Part shown: piece after piece, positions 24,735-34,107 of the stretch | Layout of the letters: the number at the start of each line of letters is the position of its first letter | Position numbering within the stretch: position 1 is the stretch's first letter | From: an uncultured Alphaproteobacteria bacterium | Lineage (GTDB): Bacteria; Pseudomonadota; Alphaproteobacteria; Methylaequorales; Methylaequoraceae | Length of the DNA: 64,000 nt | Assembly: GCA_902563505.1 (NCBI GenBank) | Contig: CACEXK010000001.1 | Location: forward strand, 221,711 to 285,710 | Reading direction: 5' to 3' | Position numbers and translations under genes: made by a program | Notes under the pieces: model-generated | Told to the model about the DNA's origin: nothing | What the model saw: the letters and a program-made list of their open reading frames with translations, nothing else | Databases searched by the model: none

Positions 24735-26032
24735 GTGATTTCAAATTTATTTTTCAATCATTAAAATCTCGATGGCTAAATAGTTCATTATCAATTTTCC
24801 TAACAGCTTTTGGTGTATCAATAGCTCTTTTAGTTTCACAATTTAGCGACCATATTCAAAATAGATTAAATCAAGATGGTAAAAATATAGATATCGTTGT
24901 TGGTGCTAAAGGAAGTCCACTACAATTAATTCTATCATCAGTTTACCATATTGATTTACCTACTGGAAATATTTCCTATGAATCTGCAGAAAAATATATA
25001 AAACATCCACAAGTTAAGACTGCTATTCCATTAGCTCTAGGTGATAACTGGAAGGGTTTTAGAATAGTTGGTACTAACAGTGATTATATTAATCATTATA
25101 ATGCTAAATTAAGTAAGGGAAAAATATGGGATAAGGAATTTGAAATTGTGGCTGGGTCTTCCGTACCCATAAATATCAATCATGAATTCTTTGGTTCACA
25201 TGGAATTTTAGAAGGTGGAAAAACTCATGGTAACAAAAAATATAGAGTTACTGGTATTCTCGAAAAAACTGGAACAGTATTAGATAGACTCCTTTTAACC
25301 TCATTAAATTCAGTTCTAGAAATTCATGGACTAGATGATATTGATCATCATCATGAAAAACATTCAGATGAAGAAAAGAATCATAATGATCATCATTATG
25401 AAGAACATTCAGATAAAGAAAAGAATCATAATGATCATCATCATGAAGAACATTCAGATAAAGAAAAAAATCATAATGAATTTGATCACCCTAATATCAC
25501 AGCCTTAATAATTACAACGAAATCTCCAATTGCAAATATTAATCTTCCAAATTTAATTAATAGAGAGACTCAATTGCAAGCTGCCAATCCTTCTCTAGAA
25601 ATAACTCGCCTCACCTCAATGCTTGGTTTAGGTTCAAAAAGTTTTAGCATACTTTCAACAATCCTAATTCTAATTGCTGTTTTAACTATTTTTTCAGGAT
25701 TAGCGAGCAATCTTGAAAATAGAATGGGTGATTTAGTGATATTAAGAGCTATTGGCTACTCTAAGTCGAGAATATTCAAAATAATATCACTTGAGGGCAT
25801 GACCATAGTTATTTGTGGGATTGTTCTTGGAATTTTCATTGGAATATTAACCTTTAATATTTTAACTCAAGTGATTACACCTTTGAATATAAGCCAAGTT
25901 TATTTTATGTATAATACTAATTTTATTTCTATTATTTTTTTTGTTATTTTAGCAGGTTTAGTTGCTGCAATTTTTCCAGCATATCATGCATCTAAAATTA
26001 GTGTTGCAAATCAACTTTCAAAAAATATATAA
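24731..26032 (+). CDS. FtsX/LolC-type ABC permease with histidine-rich repeat insert
   Basis: This 433-aa permease has an N-terminal span, a large periplasmic MacB-like domain, and three C-terminal spans in the FtsX arrangement; SILSTILILIAVLTIFSGLA, RMGDLVILRAIGYSKSRIF and LAGLVAAIFPAYHASKIS are typical. Residues about 205-249 hold three tandem 15-residue repeats of the form DHHHEEHSDKEKNHN, giving a cluster of more than a dozen His. This would bind zinc or another transition metal in the periplasm. It is translationally coupled to the ATPase gene and is followed by a DUF3299 gene, a combination seen in zinc-responsive clusters. Confidence 0.87.
   Translation: MSDFKFIFQSLKSRWLNSSLSIFLTAFGVSIALLVSQFSDHIQNRLNQDGKNIDIVVGAKGSPLQLILSSVYHIDLPTGNISYESAEKYIKHPQVKTAIPLALGDNWKGFRIVGTNSDYINHYNAKLSKGKIWDKEFEIVAGSSVPININHEFFGSHGILEGGKTHGNKKYRVTGILEKTGTVLDRLLLTSLNSVLEIHGLDDIDHHHEKHSDEEKNHNDHHYEEHSDKEKNHNDHHHEEHSDKEKNHNEFDHPNITALIITTKSPIANINLPNLINRETQLQAANPSLEITRLTSMLGLGSKSFSILSTILILIAVLTIFSGLASNLENRMGDLVILRAIGYSKSRIFKIISLEGMTIVICGIVLGIFIGILTFNILTQVITPLNISQVYFMYNTNFISIIFFVILAGLVAAIFPAYHASKISVANQLSKNI
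25343..25477 (+). repeat. Three tandem 45-bp units encoding the His-rich insert
   Basis: Units at 25343-25387, 25388-25432 and 25433-25477 each begin GATCATCATNATGAA and end AATCATAAT, with a few substitutions. They keep the reading frame, so copy-number change would lengthen or shorten the periplasmic His-rich loop by 15 residues. Confidence 0.9.
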
Positions 26033-26065
26033 ATTGTAGTAAAATATTAAAAAAGGATTCAAAAA

Positions 26066-26605
26066 ATTTTTAATAAGTTATTTTTTTTTTCATTGCTTAT
26101 CTGTATTTTAATTACTGATAAATTAAAATCCCAAAGTATTGAAACACCTGAAGATTCTGAATCACTGTTAGTTGATGATCTTTTATCTTATGTAGAAGAT
26201 TTTATAAATTTACCACAAGGAGGTATCCCATGGAGTGTATTTGGTGAAACAGGTATGGATGAATACCCCATAGTGGATAAAGATGGTAATGAGTGGACGG
26301 GAGTAAAACCAATATTTAAAGATGAAATAAAAAAGCTAGAATCAAAAGAAATTTTAGTACAAGGATATATGTTCCCTTTAGATCAAGCCGAAAAACAAAG
26401 TTTGTTTCTTTTGATACCCTTCCCTTTAAGTTGTCCTTACCATCCTCATGTCTCATCTAATTTACTTTTAGAAATCCATGCTGAAAATCCAGTTCTTTTT
26501 TCCTATGATCCCGTAAATATCAAAGGTGAGTTAGAACTTGTTCCAAAGGATGATGAATATAATGTTTTTTTTCGTTTAAATAATGCAAAATTAGTTTCAA
26601 AATAA
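26066..26605 (+). CDS. Exported DUF3299 protein; possible ATT start
   Basis: The conserved DUF3299 core is present: VPWSVFGETG-like IPWSVFGETGMDEY, KLESKEILVQGYMFPLDQAE, and LIPFPLSCPYHPH. The N-terminus is a signal peptide, but the first usual start (TTG 26093) would cut it short. An ATT codon at 26066 gives IFNKLFFFSLLICILITDKL and sits 8 bp after AAGGA (26053-26057), so I place the start there; TTG 26093 gives 170 residues. DUF3299 proteins occur with zinc-linked ABC transporters, matching the coupled genes upstream. A periplasmic metal-binding role is likely (Cys and His in PLSCPYHPH). Confidence 0.75.
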   Translation: MFNKLFFFSLLICILITDKLKSQSIETPEDSESLLVDDLLSYVEDFINLPQGGIPWSVFGETGMDEYPIVDKDGNEWTGVKPIFKDEIKKLESKEILVQGYMFPLDQAEKQSLFLLIPFPLSCPYHPHVSSNLLLEIHAENPVLFSYDPVNIKGELELVPKDDEYNVFFRLNNAKLVSK

Positions 26606-26653
26606 TTCTTGTTACCTGTAAATTTAAAGCTTTATGAAGGTAATATTATTGAT

Positions 26654-27247
26654 TCATTTTTCAGTTTTTACTTTGGTATAATCTTTTTGAGCTGATTTAA
26701 AAATTTTGAGAGCAGATTCTCCATTAATTAGAGTAATAGATATGCCTACAATGAGATCATACCAAATTGAATGATGCAATAAGGTTAAAAAGCCAGTAAT
26801 TATGATTATAATATTACAAATTGTATCATTTCTTGCTGATAAAAAAGCTGCTTTTGTTAAACTACAATTATTATTTTTGTAAATAGCAAGAAAAAATGCA
26901 CAACTCAAATTGACAAAAAGTGCGCCTAGTCCAACAACAGATATTCCAAAAGCATTTGGTGGTTGTTGATGAATAATTTGCTGTATTCCAGCCAATAAAG
27001 CAGTTAAACCAGGAATTATCATAATTACTGACAAAAGCATTCCAATTTTAGCTTTTTTTTCAATTGGCCAAAAAATTGAAAAAAAAATAAGAAAATTGAT
27101 TAAAGCATCTTCAACAAAATCAATTGAATCTGCAAAAATGGAAACAGATCTAATTTCCATTGCTACTGCATATTCTATTATGAAATATAAAAGGTTAACT
27201 ATTGCAACTATAAAAACAGCTTCTCTGAGAGAATATTTTTTTTTCAT
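26654..27247 (-). CDS. Cation diffusion facilitator family protein lacking the cytoplasmic domain
   Basis: This 197-aa protein has five to six predicted membrane spans in the CDF/cation-efflux pattern. The metal-site helix reads FADSIDFVEDALINF near residue 38 (Asp-x3-Asp spacing), and a second site lies in SARNDTICNIIIIITGFLTL near 135. The C-terminal cytoplasmic dimerisation domain of classical zinc/iron CDF proteins is absent; the protein stops at KDYTKVKTEK after the last span. Position next to the His-rich ABC permease cluster suggests zinc or another divalent metal. It converges on the DUF3299 gene. Confidence 0.8.
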   Translation of the reverse strand: MKKKYSLREAVFIVAIVNLLYFIIEYAVAMEIRSVSIFADSIDFVEDALINFLIFFSIFWPIEKKAKIGMLLSVIMIIPGLTALLAGIQQIIHQQPPNAFGISVVGLGALFVNLSCAFFLAIYKNNNCSLTKAAFLSARNDTICNIIIIITGFLTLLHHSIWYDLIVGISITLINGESALKIFKSAQKDYTKVKTEK

Positions 27248-27323
27248 TTATATTATTAGCATTAAATAAGGAATATTTGAGAAAATATTTATTTAATAAA
27301 TTCAACAACTTAAAAAAAATAAT

Positions 27324-27358
27324 TTGACAAACGCTTTTGATTTTTATATACTGTTAAA
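27324..27358 (+). promoter_or_regulatory. Consensus sigma-70 promoter with no following gene
   Basis: TTGACA (27324-27329) and TATACT (27347-27352) are separated by exactly 17 bp. The predicted start is about 27359. The next plus-strand element is an intrinsic terminator at 27372, so this promoter would make a transcript of only about 40 nt. Confidence 0.7.
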
Positions 27359-27399
27359 ATATCTGGCTTTTAACCTGACTACTTGTCAGGTTTTTTTTT
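27359..27399 (+). ncRNA. Candidate 40-nt small RNA ending in an intrinsic terminator
   Basis: Between the consensus promoter and the T-run lies about 13 nt of leader followed by the hairpin AACCTGAC-TACTT-GTCAGGTT. No open frame with a ribosome site is present. It could be a very small RNA, a decoy transcript, or the remnant of a lost gene whose promoter and terminator remain. Confidence 0.4.
27372..27399 (+). terminator. Intrinsic terminator
   Basis: AACCTGAC (27372-27379) pairs with GTCAGGTT (27385-27392) around TACTT and is followed by a run of nine T. The orientation is plus-strand; the neighbouring protein genes on both sides run on the minus strand. Confidence 0.85.
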
Positions 27400-27415
27400 G
27401 TTTTTAAGATTTTTA

Positions 27416-28417
27416 TTAAAAATTACCTTTAAGTAGCGACCAAAATTCACTGTAATCCCTTTTTTCAAATTTTCTTAAATTTAAAAATTCAATATGACTT
27501 TCTTGATTATTTGAATTAATTTTTATTCCCCACAATGACTTATCATCATAGGGAAGGGTTCCATACCTCAAATCAGCTATAACATTATCGTAACTGGGAT
27601 GAAGATAAATATAATTTTGAGAAAAGTATGAAAAACGCCTGATATCTATTCTTTGAACAGATTCCTTACCTAGTTCAGGAAATATAGTTTCCTTGTCAAT
27701 TACTTTTAACTTAATCCCATTTTTAAACTTAGGTAAGTTAAAAACAGGCATATGAACAGCGTTGATATAATAAAAGTTTTCAAATTTATAAATAGTCCTC
27801 CATAAAATATTGTTTCCAATAGTAGGGTTAAGTAAAATTCGTTCAATTTTATGACCTCTTTGTTCAGCAATGCTATATATATAGTTTGATATTTTCTGGT
27901 GTTTTATATAACCAAGAGCCAAATAAATGAATGAAGAAAATAATCCAATACGAACAAGAATAATTGATTTATATTTTAAGCATAAAAAGGCTGAGATAAT
28001 TAAGGATAAAGTATAAACAGGATCAATTATAGATATAATATTCCAAGCAACTCTATCGTTGGAAATTGGCCAGTATAATGTTGTTCCATAACTTGTACAA
28101 GAATCAAGAAGTCCATGAGAAAAAAAACCAAGAGTAGTAAACAAATATAAATATTTGAAAGAGATCTTATGTTTTAAAAAAACATAAAGAAATAAAGTAA
28201 CTAGTATTCCTCCAAAAGGAGCAAAAAATAATGAATGTGTAAAATGTCTATGGTATTCAATAAAAAGTAATGGATCATTAGATGACTGGATTAAAATATC
28301 AAGGTCAGGAGCAATCCCCCCTATTCCACCAGCAAAAGTAGCTATTTTTAATTGTTTTTTTTTCGCAATTGAAGCTGATAAGACAGCTCCTAACAAACCT
28401 TGAGTACACGGATCCAT
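27416..28417 (-). CDS. YdjM/YbcI-type membrane-bound metal-dependent hydrolase family protein
   Basis: This 333-aa protein starts with the family signature MDPCTQGLLGAVLSASIA. It continues with GGIAPDLDILIQSSNDPLLF near residue 33 and EYHRHFTHSLFFAPFGG near 53, where His, Asp and HRHxxH residues form the putative metal site. GFFSHGLLDSCTSYGTTLYWP near 97 completes the DUF457-type core. Four to five membrane spans precede a C-terminal periplasmic or cytoplasmic domain of about 160 residues. The family reaction is poorly defined. It ends one codon before the LldP-like gene's region and is likely cotranscribed with it. Confidence 0.83.
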   Translation of the reverse strand: MDPCTQGLLGAVLSASIAKKKQLKIATFAGGIGGIAPDLDILIQSSNDPLLFIEYHRHFTHSLFFAPFGGILVTLFLYVFLKHKISFKYLYLFTTLGFFSHGLLDSCTSYGTTLYWPISNDRVAWNIISIIDPVYTLSLIISAFLCLKYKSIILVRIGLFSSFIYLALGYIKHQKISNYIYSIAEQRGHKIERILLNPTIGNNILWRTIYKFENFYYINAVHMPVFNLPKFKNGIKLKVIDKETIFPELGKESVQRIDIRRFSYFSQNYIYLHPSYDNVIADLRYGTLPYDDKSLWGIKINSNNQESHIEFLNLRKFEKRDYSEFWSLLKGNF

Positions 28418-28420
28418 GTA

Positions 28421-30292
28421 TTAATTCTCATCTAAAATTTCTGGGGGTTTTATTGGACAATCTTGAACAGTATTACTCAAAATAACCTCTTCTTGACCAT
28501 TTATAGTATTATATATACAAACTTTCTTATTATCTAATTGATACGATTTAGCTAGCCCCATCCCCATTGGTCCTGAGTATGTTTGTTCATTGTAAATCTT
28601 TTTCATTAATAACGGATCTTTTCCATTAAAAATATCCAACAGAATTAAAGTGATTAATCCAGCAAAAAATACATAATATAAAGTTGGAATTATTGTTATA
28701 CGCAAAACATCTCCTTCTCTTCCTAACAAACCAACTGTTGCTGAAGCTGCTACAACATTATGAATTGCAATCATATTACCTGCTGCTGCTCCAACACTTT
28801 GTGCAGCTACCATCAATGCTCCAGATATACCTAATAGATTTGCAGTCTCAAATTGGAATTGACTAAGCATTAAATTACTAACTGTATTTGAACCAGCTAA
28901 AAAAGCACCGAGGGCACCAATTGATGGTGCAAACATGGGATAAATTTGACCTACTAAATAAGACATTCCTCCTGCCATTGCAATAGGCATACTTGAAAGA
29001 TCATGATTATTTATTCCTGAGTTAATCATTATCCTAACTAAAGGAACTGTAAATATTAATACAAATCCAGCACCTATAATTGTTTGAGTTGAATCTTTTA
29101 AAACTTTTAAACATTGATTAAAACTAATTCGATGAAGAAAAACAGTCATAACACAAACAAAAATTAGAATTCCACCAGGTAAATATAAAATTTGAAAACC
29201 AGCATTTATTTTCTCTTCGTCTAATATATTAGAAAAATTTATGTTAAATGATTTCAAAAAATTAGTTAATGGTTCAAAAGTTCTAGATAAAACAAGAAGG
29301 AAAGCCAGAAAAATATATGGAAACCAGGCCATAAAATGACCAATTCTCTTGCTAGTAATTTTATCTAAAGAAATTTCTAAATTTCCCATCCATTTCGATG
29401 GCCAACTTTTACTGGGAGCAAAATCCCAGTTATCATTAGGAATTAAGATTTTATTTTTAATTGCTATAGTAACAATTAGTAAACCAATTAGACCACCAAT
29501 AATTGATGGAAATTCAGGACCCAAAAAAATTGCTGAAGCCGTATAAGGAATTGTAAAACATAATGCTGCAAACACTGCAAAGGGAAAAATTGAAATTCCC
29601 TCAAACCAAGATTTATTTTTTCCAAAAAATCTTGTCATAATCATAACTAAAAAGATTGGCATAAATGTTCCACAAATTGCATGAATTAATGCAACTTCTG
29701 AAATAATTATTTTAAAAAAAGATTCCCATTCATAACCTTTACTTAAAAGTTCTTCTGTTATTGTCAATTTGTCTAATCCACCCTGGACACCAACAATCAT
29801 AGGTGTTCCAACGGCTCCAAAAGAAACTGGCGTCGATTGAATCATCATTCCAAAAACAACTGCTGCCAGAGCCGGAAATCCTATAGCAACCATTAAGGGT
29901 GCTGCAATTGCAGCGGGAGTACCAAATCCTGATGCTCCTTCAATAAAACATCCGAAAAGCCATGCTATTAAGATCACTTGAACACGTCTGTCAGAGCTAA
30001 GGCTAGAGAAACCTTTACGAATAGTTTTAATTGCCCCGGAATATTTTAATGTATTAAGTAACATAATAGCTCCAAAAATAATCCATAGTATACTTGCAGT
30101 TATTACCAATCCCTGAAGGATAGAAGCTAAAATTCTTGAACCAGCAACTCCCCAAAAAAAATATGCAATAATACATGTAACAAAAAAAACTAAAGGCATT
30201 GCAAACTTTGCATTTACTCTAAAGCCAACTAATAAAGTACCAGCAAATAATATTGGCAAAAAGGCTAGCAATGTTAAAATACCTGAGTTCAT
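28421..30292 (-). CDS. lldP: L-lactate permease (LldP) family transporter
   Basis: This 623-aa protein has 12 or more membrane spans and the LctP-family phrases [20 protein letters not shown] near residue 112 and [16 protein letters not shown] near 152. [21 protein letters not shown] lies near 458 and [18 protein letters not shown] near 503. The family transports lactate or glycolate with protons or sodium. A C-terminal tail of about 50 residues after the last span is longer than usual. No lactate dehydrogenase is visible, so the substrate could be glycolate or another short hydroxyacid. Upstream lies the palindrome at 30412-30428. Confidence 0.88.
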   Translation of the reverse strand: MNSGILTLLAFLPILFAGTLLVGFRVNAKFAMPLVFFVTCIIAYFFWGVAGSRILASILQGLVITASILWIIFGAIMLLNTLKYSGAIKTIRKGFSSLSSDRRVQVILIAWLFGCFIEGASGFGTPAAIAAPLMVAIGFPALAAVVFGMMIQSTPVSFGAVGTPMIVGVQGGLDKLTITEELLSKGYEWESFFKIIISEVALIHAICGTFMPIFLVMIMTRFFGKNKSWFEGISIFPFAVFAALCFTIPYTASAIFLGPEFPSIIGGLIGLLIVTIAIKNKILIPNDNWDFAPSKSWPSKWMGNLEISLDKITSKRIGHFMAWFPYIFLAFLLVLSRTFEPLTNFLKSFNINFSNILDEEKINAGFQILYLPGGILIFVCVMTVFLHRISFNQCLKVLKDSTQTIIGAGFVLIFTVPLVRIMINSGINNHDLSSMPIAMAGGMSYLVGQIYPMFAPSIGALGAFLAGSNTVSNLMLSQFQFETANLLGISGALMVAAQSVGAAAGNMIAIHNVVAASATVGLLGREGDVLRITIIPTLYYVFFAGLITLILLDIFNGKDPLLMKKIYNEQTYSGPMGMGLAKSYQLDNKKVCIYNTINGQEEVILSNTVQDCPIKPPEILDEN

Positions 30293-30411
30293 AAATATAC
30301 CTTAAATTAAAATATAAAAATTATCTAAATTTTTGATTTAAAAAATATTTAATTTAATTTTTTTGTTAATCAATTTCAGTATAATAATCAAATTATATCT
30401 AAACCAATAGT

Positions 30412-30428
30412 TTATATATGATATATAA
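30412..30428. promoter_or_regulatory. 17-bp perfect AT palindrome upstream of the lldP-like gene
   Basis: TTATATAT-G-ATATATAA is symmetrical around one base, about 120 bp before the permease start. The surrounding text (ATATCTAA, AATAGTTTATAT, GATATA) resembles 21632-21670 upstream of the doxX-ndh genes. It may be an operator, but the base composition makes chance likely. Confidence 0.35.
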
Positions 30429-30461
30429 GAGGTTGAATTAATTGATTATTTATGGTTTTTC

Positions 30462-32585
30462 TTAAATCTTTATCACATCAACAAGATTGTCTGAAAATGT
30501 GGGAGCATTTCCCATATCAGCAAGATTCGCAGAACTTATACTATTAACAGTACCATTATTAAGTTGTCTCCAATAACCTAATGAAGTAACTATTATTCCT
30601 TTAGAAACATCATTTGAAACTTCTGCAACACCTTCATATGATCCTCGGTCATTAAATACCTTAACTTTATCGCCACTTGAGATTTTTCTTTCATCTGAAT
30701 CAAATTTATTAATTAAAATAAACTGTTCACCTTGAACTCTTTGTTTGTCAGACATATTTGCATAAGAAGAGTTTAAGAATGCATGACTCTTAGGAGAAAT
30801 TATATTTAGGGGGTATTTCTTTGCTAGCTCAGGGTTAGTTTCATGAGATTCTAACTGAGGAACATAATCAGGTAGTGGAGGAAGGTCCTGACCAGGCTGG
30901 TAATCATCATACATTTGTCTGAATGGACCAGCAACGAAATTTTTAACATCTTTTAAAATAAACTCGCATTTTCCAGACTCAGTTGGAAAGTTACCATTTT
31001 TGTGTGGTACTCGAGTATCCTTGCATCCAACATTTAATCTTGCAAAACCAGTTTTTTTAAGTTTTTCTAGCGAAATTCCCTTACAAGCCGGAGCATCCCA
31101 ATCTACATAATTTTCCAAGCATTTTTCATCGCTCCATTTGAATTGCTCATGATTTAGATTCATTTTCTTTGCTAAACGCCTAAAGATTTCATAATTAGTA
31201 ATTGCCTCACCAGGGGCATCAACACATTTTTCATTATAAGTAAGATATAAATGTCCCCACGAAAGTATCATATCCTGATGTTCGGCACCCATTGTTGCAG
31301 GTAATAAGATATCAGCATAAGATGCAGTATCAGAAATAAAATGTTCAGCTGAAACTAAAAAGAGATCTTCTCTTTCAAGCCCTTTAATTATTTTTTCTGT
31401 TTCACATGCTTGTGTAACGGGATTAGCATTCCAACACATCATTGACATTATTGGTTTGTTTTTATCTATATTTTCGCCAAGTAATGCCCTACCAATTTGC
31501 AATGCATTAACTACTCTCGTTCCTTTAGGTATTAAATCAGGTCTACAAATAACATCAAACTTGTAGGGATGTTCCCATACTGGAAATTGAGTTATCCCCC
31601 CGCCAACATGTTTCCATGAACCTGTTAGTGCAGGAATGCAGGTTACCGCACGTATTGTTTGACCACCTCCATGATGTCTTTCTAATGCAACACCAATGCG
31701 AATTCCAACTGGTTGACTAGTTGCAATTTCATATGCTAATTTTTCTATTTTATCCTCAGGAACTCCGGTTATTTTTGAAGCCCAGAGAGCATCTTTGTTC
31801 TTCACATGTTCCTTTAATTCATCAAATCCATTTGTGTAATTTTTAACATAATCATTATCAACCAAATCATTGTAAATTATATAATTAATAATAGCCACCG
31901 CCAGAGCCCCGTCAGAGCCAGGTTTAGGTTCAATATGCCAATCTGCTTGCTTTGCAGTTCTAGATTTATAGGAGTCAATCACAACAACTTTTGCTCCTCT
32001 TTTTTTTGCCTCTTGAACAATTGTCCAATGGTGAAGGTTAGTACTGACACTATTACATGCCCATATAACTATATATTTACTATGAATATAACTTTCTGGG
32101 TCAAGACCAGCAGTTGGACCAATTGTTGTTAACCAAGCGGTACAAGAACCCTCTCCACAGAAAGTCCTTTCGCATACTGTTGCTCCCAAAGCATTAAAAA
32201 AAGAATCACCACCATTGAGACCGTGAACAAGACCCTGGTTACCTAGATAACTATAGGGAATGATAGATTCAGGTCCATACTCATTAATAATAGATTTCCA
32301 TTTATTGGAAATTGTATCTAATGCCTCATCCCAAGTAATTCTCTCAAATTCTTTTTTTCCCTTTTTTCCAATTCTTTTATGAGGATACAAAAGGCGATCT
32401 GGGTGATAATGTCTATTTTCATAATCTTTAACCTTGACGCACAACACTCCACCTGTCATTGGATGGTCTTCATTACCTTTTACACTTACAAGTTTGTTGT
32501 TTGCAACTTCATAAACCATCGCACATGTGTCTGGGCAATCATGTGGGCACCCTCCGAAATATTTTTTTGATGAAAAATCGTCCAT
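30462..32585 (-). CDS. Molybdopterin oxidoreductase of the DMSO reductase family
   Basis: This 707-aa protein opens with a [4Fe-4S] motif: Cys13, Cys17 and Cys21 in GGCPHDCPDTC, and Cys49 in GGVLCVKV. Molybdopterin-binding signatures follow: ITWDEALDTISNKW near residue 82, CERTFCGEGSCTAW near 139, YIVIWACNSVSTNLHHW near 172, and GSDGALAVAIINYI near 218. The C-terminal molydop-binding domain ends the protein. There is no TAT signal, so it is cytoplasmic. No electron-transfer or membrane-anchor partner is adjacent, so it resembles the single-subunit oxidoreductases whose substrates are often unknown. A long-chain formate dehydrogenase is unlikely given the size. Confidence 0.87.
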   Translation of the reverse strand: MDDFSSKKYFGGCPHDCPDTCAMVYEVANNKLVSVKGNEDHPMTGGVLCVKVKDYENRHYHPDRLLYPHKRIGKKGKKEFERITWDEALDTISNKWKSIINEYGPESIIPYSYLGNQGLVHGLNGGDSFFNALGATVCERTFCGEGSCTAWLTTIGPTAGLDPESYIHSKYIVIWACNSVSTNLHHWTIVQEAKKRGAKVVVIDSYKSRTAKQADWHIEPKPGSDGALAVAIINYIIYNDLVDNDYVKNYTNGFDELKEHVKNKDALWASKITGVPEDKIEKLAYEIATSQPVGIRIGVALERHHGGGQTIRAVTCIPALTGSWKHVGGGITQFPVWEHPYKFDVICRPDLIPKGTRVVNALQIGRALLGENIDKNKPIMSMMCWNANPVTQACETEKIIKGLEREDLFLVSAEHFISDTASYADILLPATMGAEHQDMILSWGHLYLTYNEKCVDAPGEAITNYEIFRRLAKKMNLNHEQFKWSDEKCLENYVDWDAPACKGISLEKLKKTGFARLNVGCKDTRVPHKNGNFPTESGKCEFILKDVKNFVAGPFRQMYDDYQPGQDLPPLPDYVPQLESHETNPELAKKYPLNIISPKSHAFLNSSYANMSDKQRVQGEQFILINKFDSDERKISSGDKVKVFNDRGSYEGVAEVSNDVSKGIIVTSLGYWRQLNNGTVNSISSANLADMGNAPTFSDNLVDVIKI

Positions 32586-32643
32586 ACTACTCCCCAGTAT
32601 GGAATTAATTCTACATTAAAAAGTAAAGAAATAGAAATAAAAA

Positions 32644-32841
32644 TTAATTTTTTTTAATATTTAACTTTTTAGACAAGTTGGACTCTATACTAGAGGGATT
32701 AGTGCCTTTTTTTTTATTTATAACAGAAGCTTTAGTACAACCACTTGTTTTACCATATTTTTTACCCAATGTGTCGACAAAGCTGGTTGCTTCAGCATTA
32801 TTTATAAAAAAAAGAAATGTAAATAAAGATATTAATTTCAT
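32644..32841 (-). CDS. Small exported hypothetical protein
   Basis: This 65-aa frame begins with a signal peptide (MKLISLFTFLFFINNAEA, residues 1-18) and yields a basic mature peptide of about 47 residues, VDTLGKKYGKTSGCTKAS and a Lys-rich tail. One Cys remains. The opposite-strand frame has no better features. No family is recognised. It lies between the oxidoreductase gene (same strand) and the photolyase-like gene (divergent). Confidence 0.55.
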   Translation of the reverse strand: MKLISLFTFLFFINNAEATSFVDTLGKKYGKTSGCTKASVINKKKGTNPSSIESNLSKKLNIKKN

Positions 32842-32957
32842 AACAAATATGTTGGTACATACAATTTTTTTTTCAAGAATAAATTTTTTATTATGATTTC
32901 ATGGAAAATAAATATTTTTTCTATTTAATTTGAAAATAGCATAACTATTTAATTCTC

Positions 32958-34100
32958 ATGAATACTCCTAATATCTATCTTCAAGCTAAGAAAAATTCAG
33001 AGGATTTTTTTAATAAAGATGTTTTAAATTACAGCCGTTTAAGAAATTTTGACTTTGGTATTAACAAAAGGAACAATGTCTCTAATCTCTCCAAATTCAT
33101 TTCTCATAGAATAATTTATGAATACGATCTTATAAGAAAGTTACTAAATTTGCATAACTTGGAACTAGTTGAAAAATTTGTTCAGGAGGTTTTTTGGAGA
33201 ATTTATTGGAAAGGATGGTTAGAAAAAAGACCAGAAGTATGGGATGATTTTAAAAAAGACATCAATTTATTTAAATCAAATAAAAATCTTCAAAATGCTC
33301 TTGATGGTAAAACAAATATAAATTGCTTTAATCAGTGGGTTTATGAATTAAAAAAATACAACCATCTTCATAATCACACAAGAATGTGGTTTGCTAGTAT
33401 ATGGATATTTACTTTGAAATTACCGTGGCAGCTGGGAGCTAAATTTTTTATTGAGCACCTTTTAGATGGAGATGCTGCATCAAACACACTCAGTTGGCGA
33501 TGGGTTGCTGGATTACAAACTAAAGGTAAGAATTATTTAGCAAAAACATGGAATATCCAAAAATTTACTAATAATAGATTTATACCAGAAAATTTAGCTA
33601 ATAAATCTTTAGCAATTATAGATAATAGAGAATATAAAATTTCAGAGAATTCAAAATATAATTTTGCAAAAATAAATCATCATCTAATTTTATTTGAAAA
33701 TGATCTATATTATGAAGATAGAAATGAAATCTTTATAAAATATGATAAAATTTATGTAATTTTATTAGATAACACTCAAAGAGAAATAGAATTGAGTGAA
33801 AATGTTTTAAATTTCAAAAAAAAATTGATAGAAAGTTTTAATTTAAAATATACAAATTCAGAAGTAATTAATGCTTTCAAGTTGATTAAAAAACTTAATG
33901 GTTGTTCCTCCATTGATGTAATATATCCTTTCATTGGTGAAAATTTAGATTTTTTGAAAAAATTTAGTAAAGACTCAGGAATAAAAATTAACTTTTTATA
34001 TAGAAAAGAGGATATTTATTGCTGGAAATTTTCAAAAAAGGGTTTCTTTAATTTCAAAAAAAATATTCCTGAGATTATTGATGAATTAATTCTCAAATAA
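32958..34100 (+). CDS. Photolyase/cryptochrome FAD-binding domain protein without antenna domain
   Basis: This 380-aa protein starts directly in the helical FAD-binding part of the family. FVQEVFWRIYWKGWLEKRP lies near residue 75, HNHTRMWFASIWIFTLKLPW near 139, and LLDGDAASNTLSWRWVAGL near 167 followed by QTKGKNYLAKTWNIQKF. The N-terminal alpha/beta photolyase domain that binds the antenna chromophore is missing; instead about 150 extra residues of unknown type follow at the C-terminus. Short photolyase-like proteins of this kind occur in marine bacteria, but whether they repair DNA or sense light is not known to me. It is a lone gene. Confidence 0.85.
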   Translation: MNTPNIYLQAKKNSEDFFNKDVLNYSRLRNFDFGINKRNNVSNLSKFISHRIIYEYDLIRKLLNLHNLELVEKFVQEVFWRIYWKGWLEKRPEVWDDFKKDINLFKSNKNLQNALDGKTNINCFNQWVYELKKYNHLHNHTRMWFASIWIFTLKLPWQLGAKFFIEHLLDGDAASNTLSWRWVAGLQTKGKNYLAKTWNIQKFTNNRFIPENLANKSLAIIDNREYKISENSKYNFAKINHHLILFENDLYYEDRNEIFIKYDKIYVILLDNTQREIELSENVLNFKKKLIESFNLKYTNSEVINAFKLIKKLNGCSSIDVIYPFIGENLDFLKKFSKDSGIKINFLYRKEDIYCWKFSKKGFFNFKKNIPEIIDELILK

Positions 34101-34107
34101 TCAGCTT

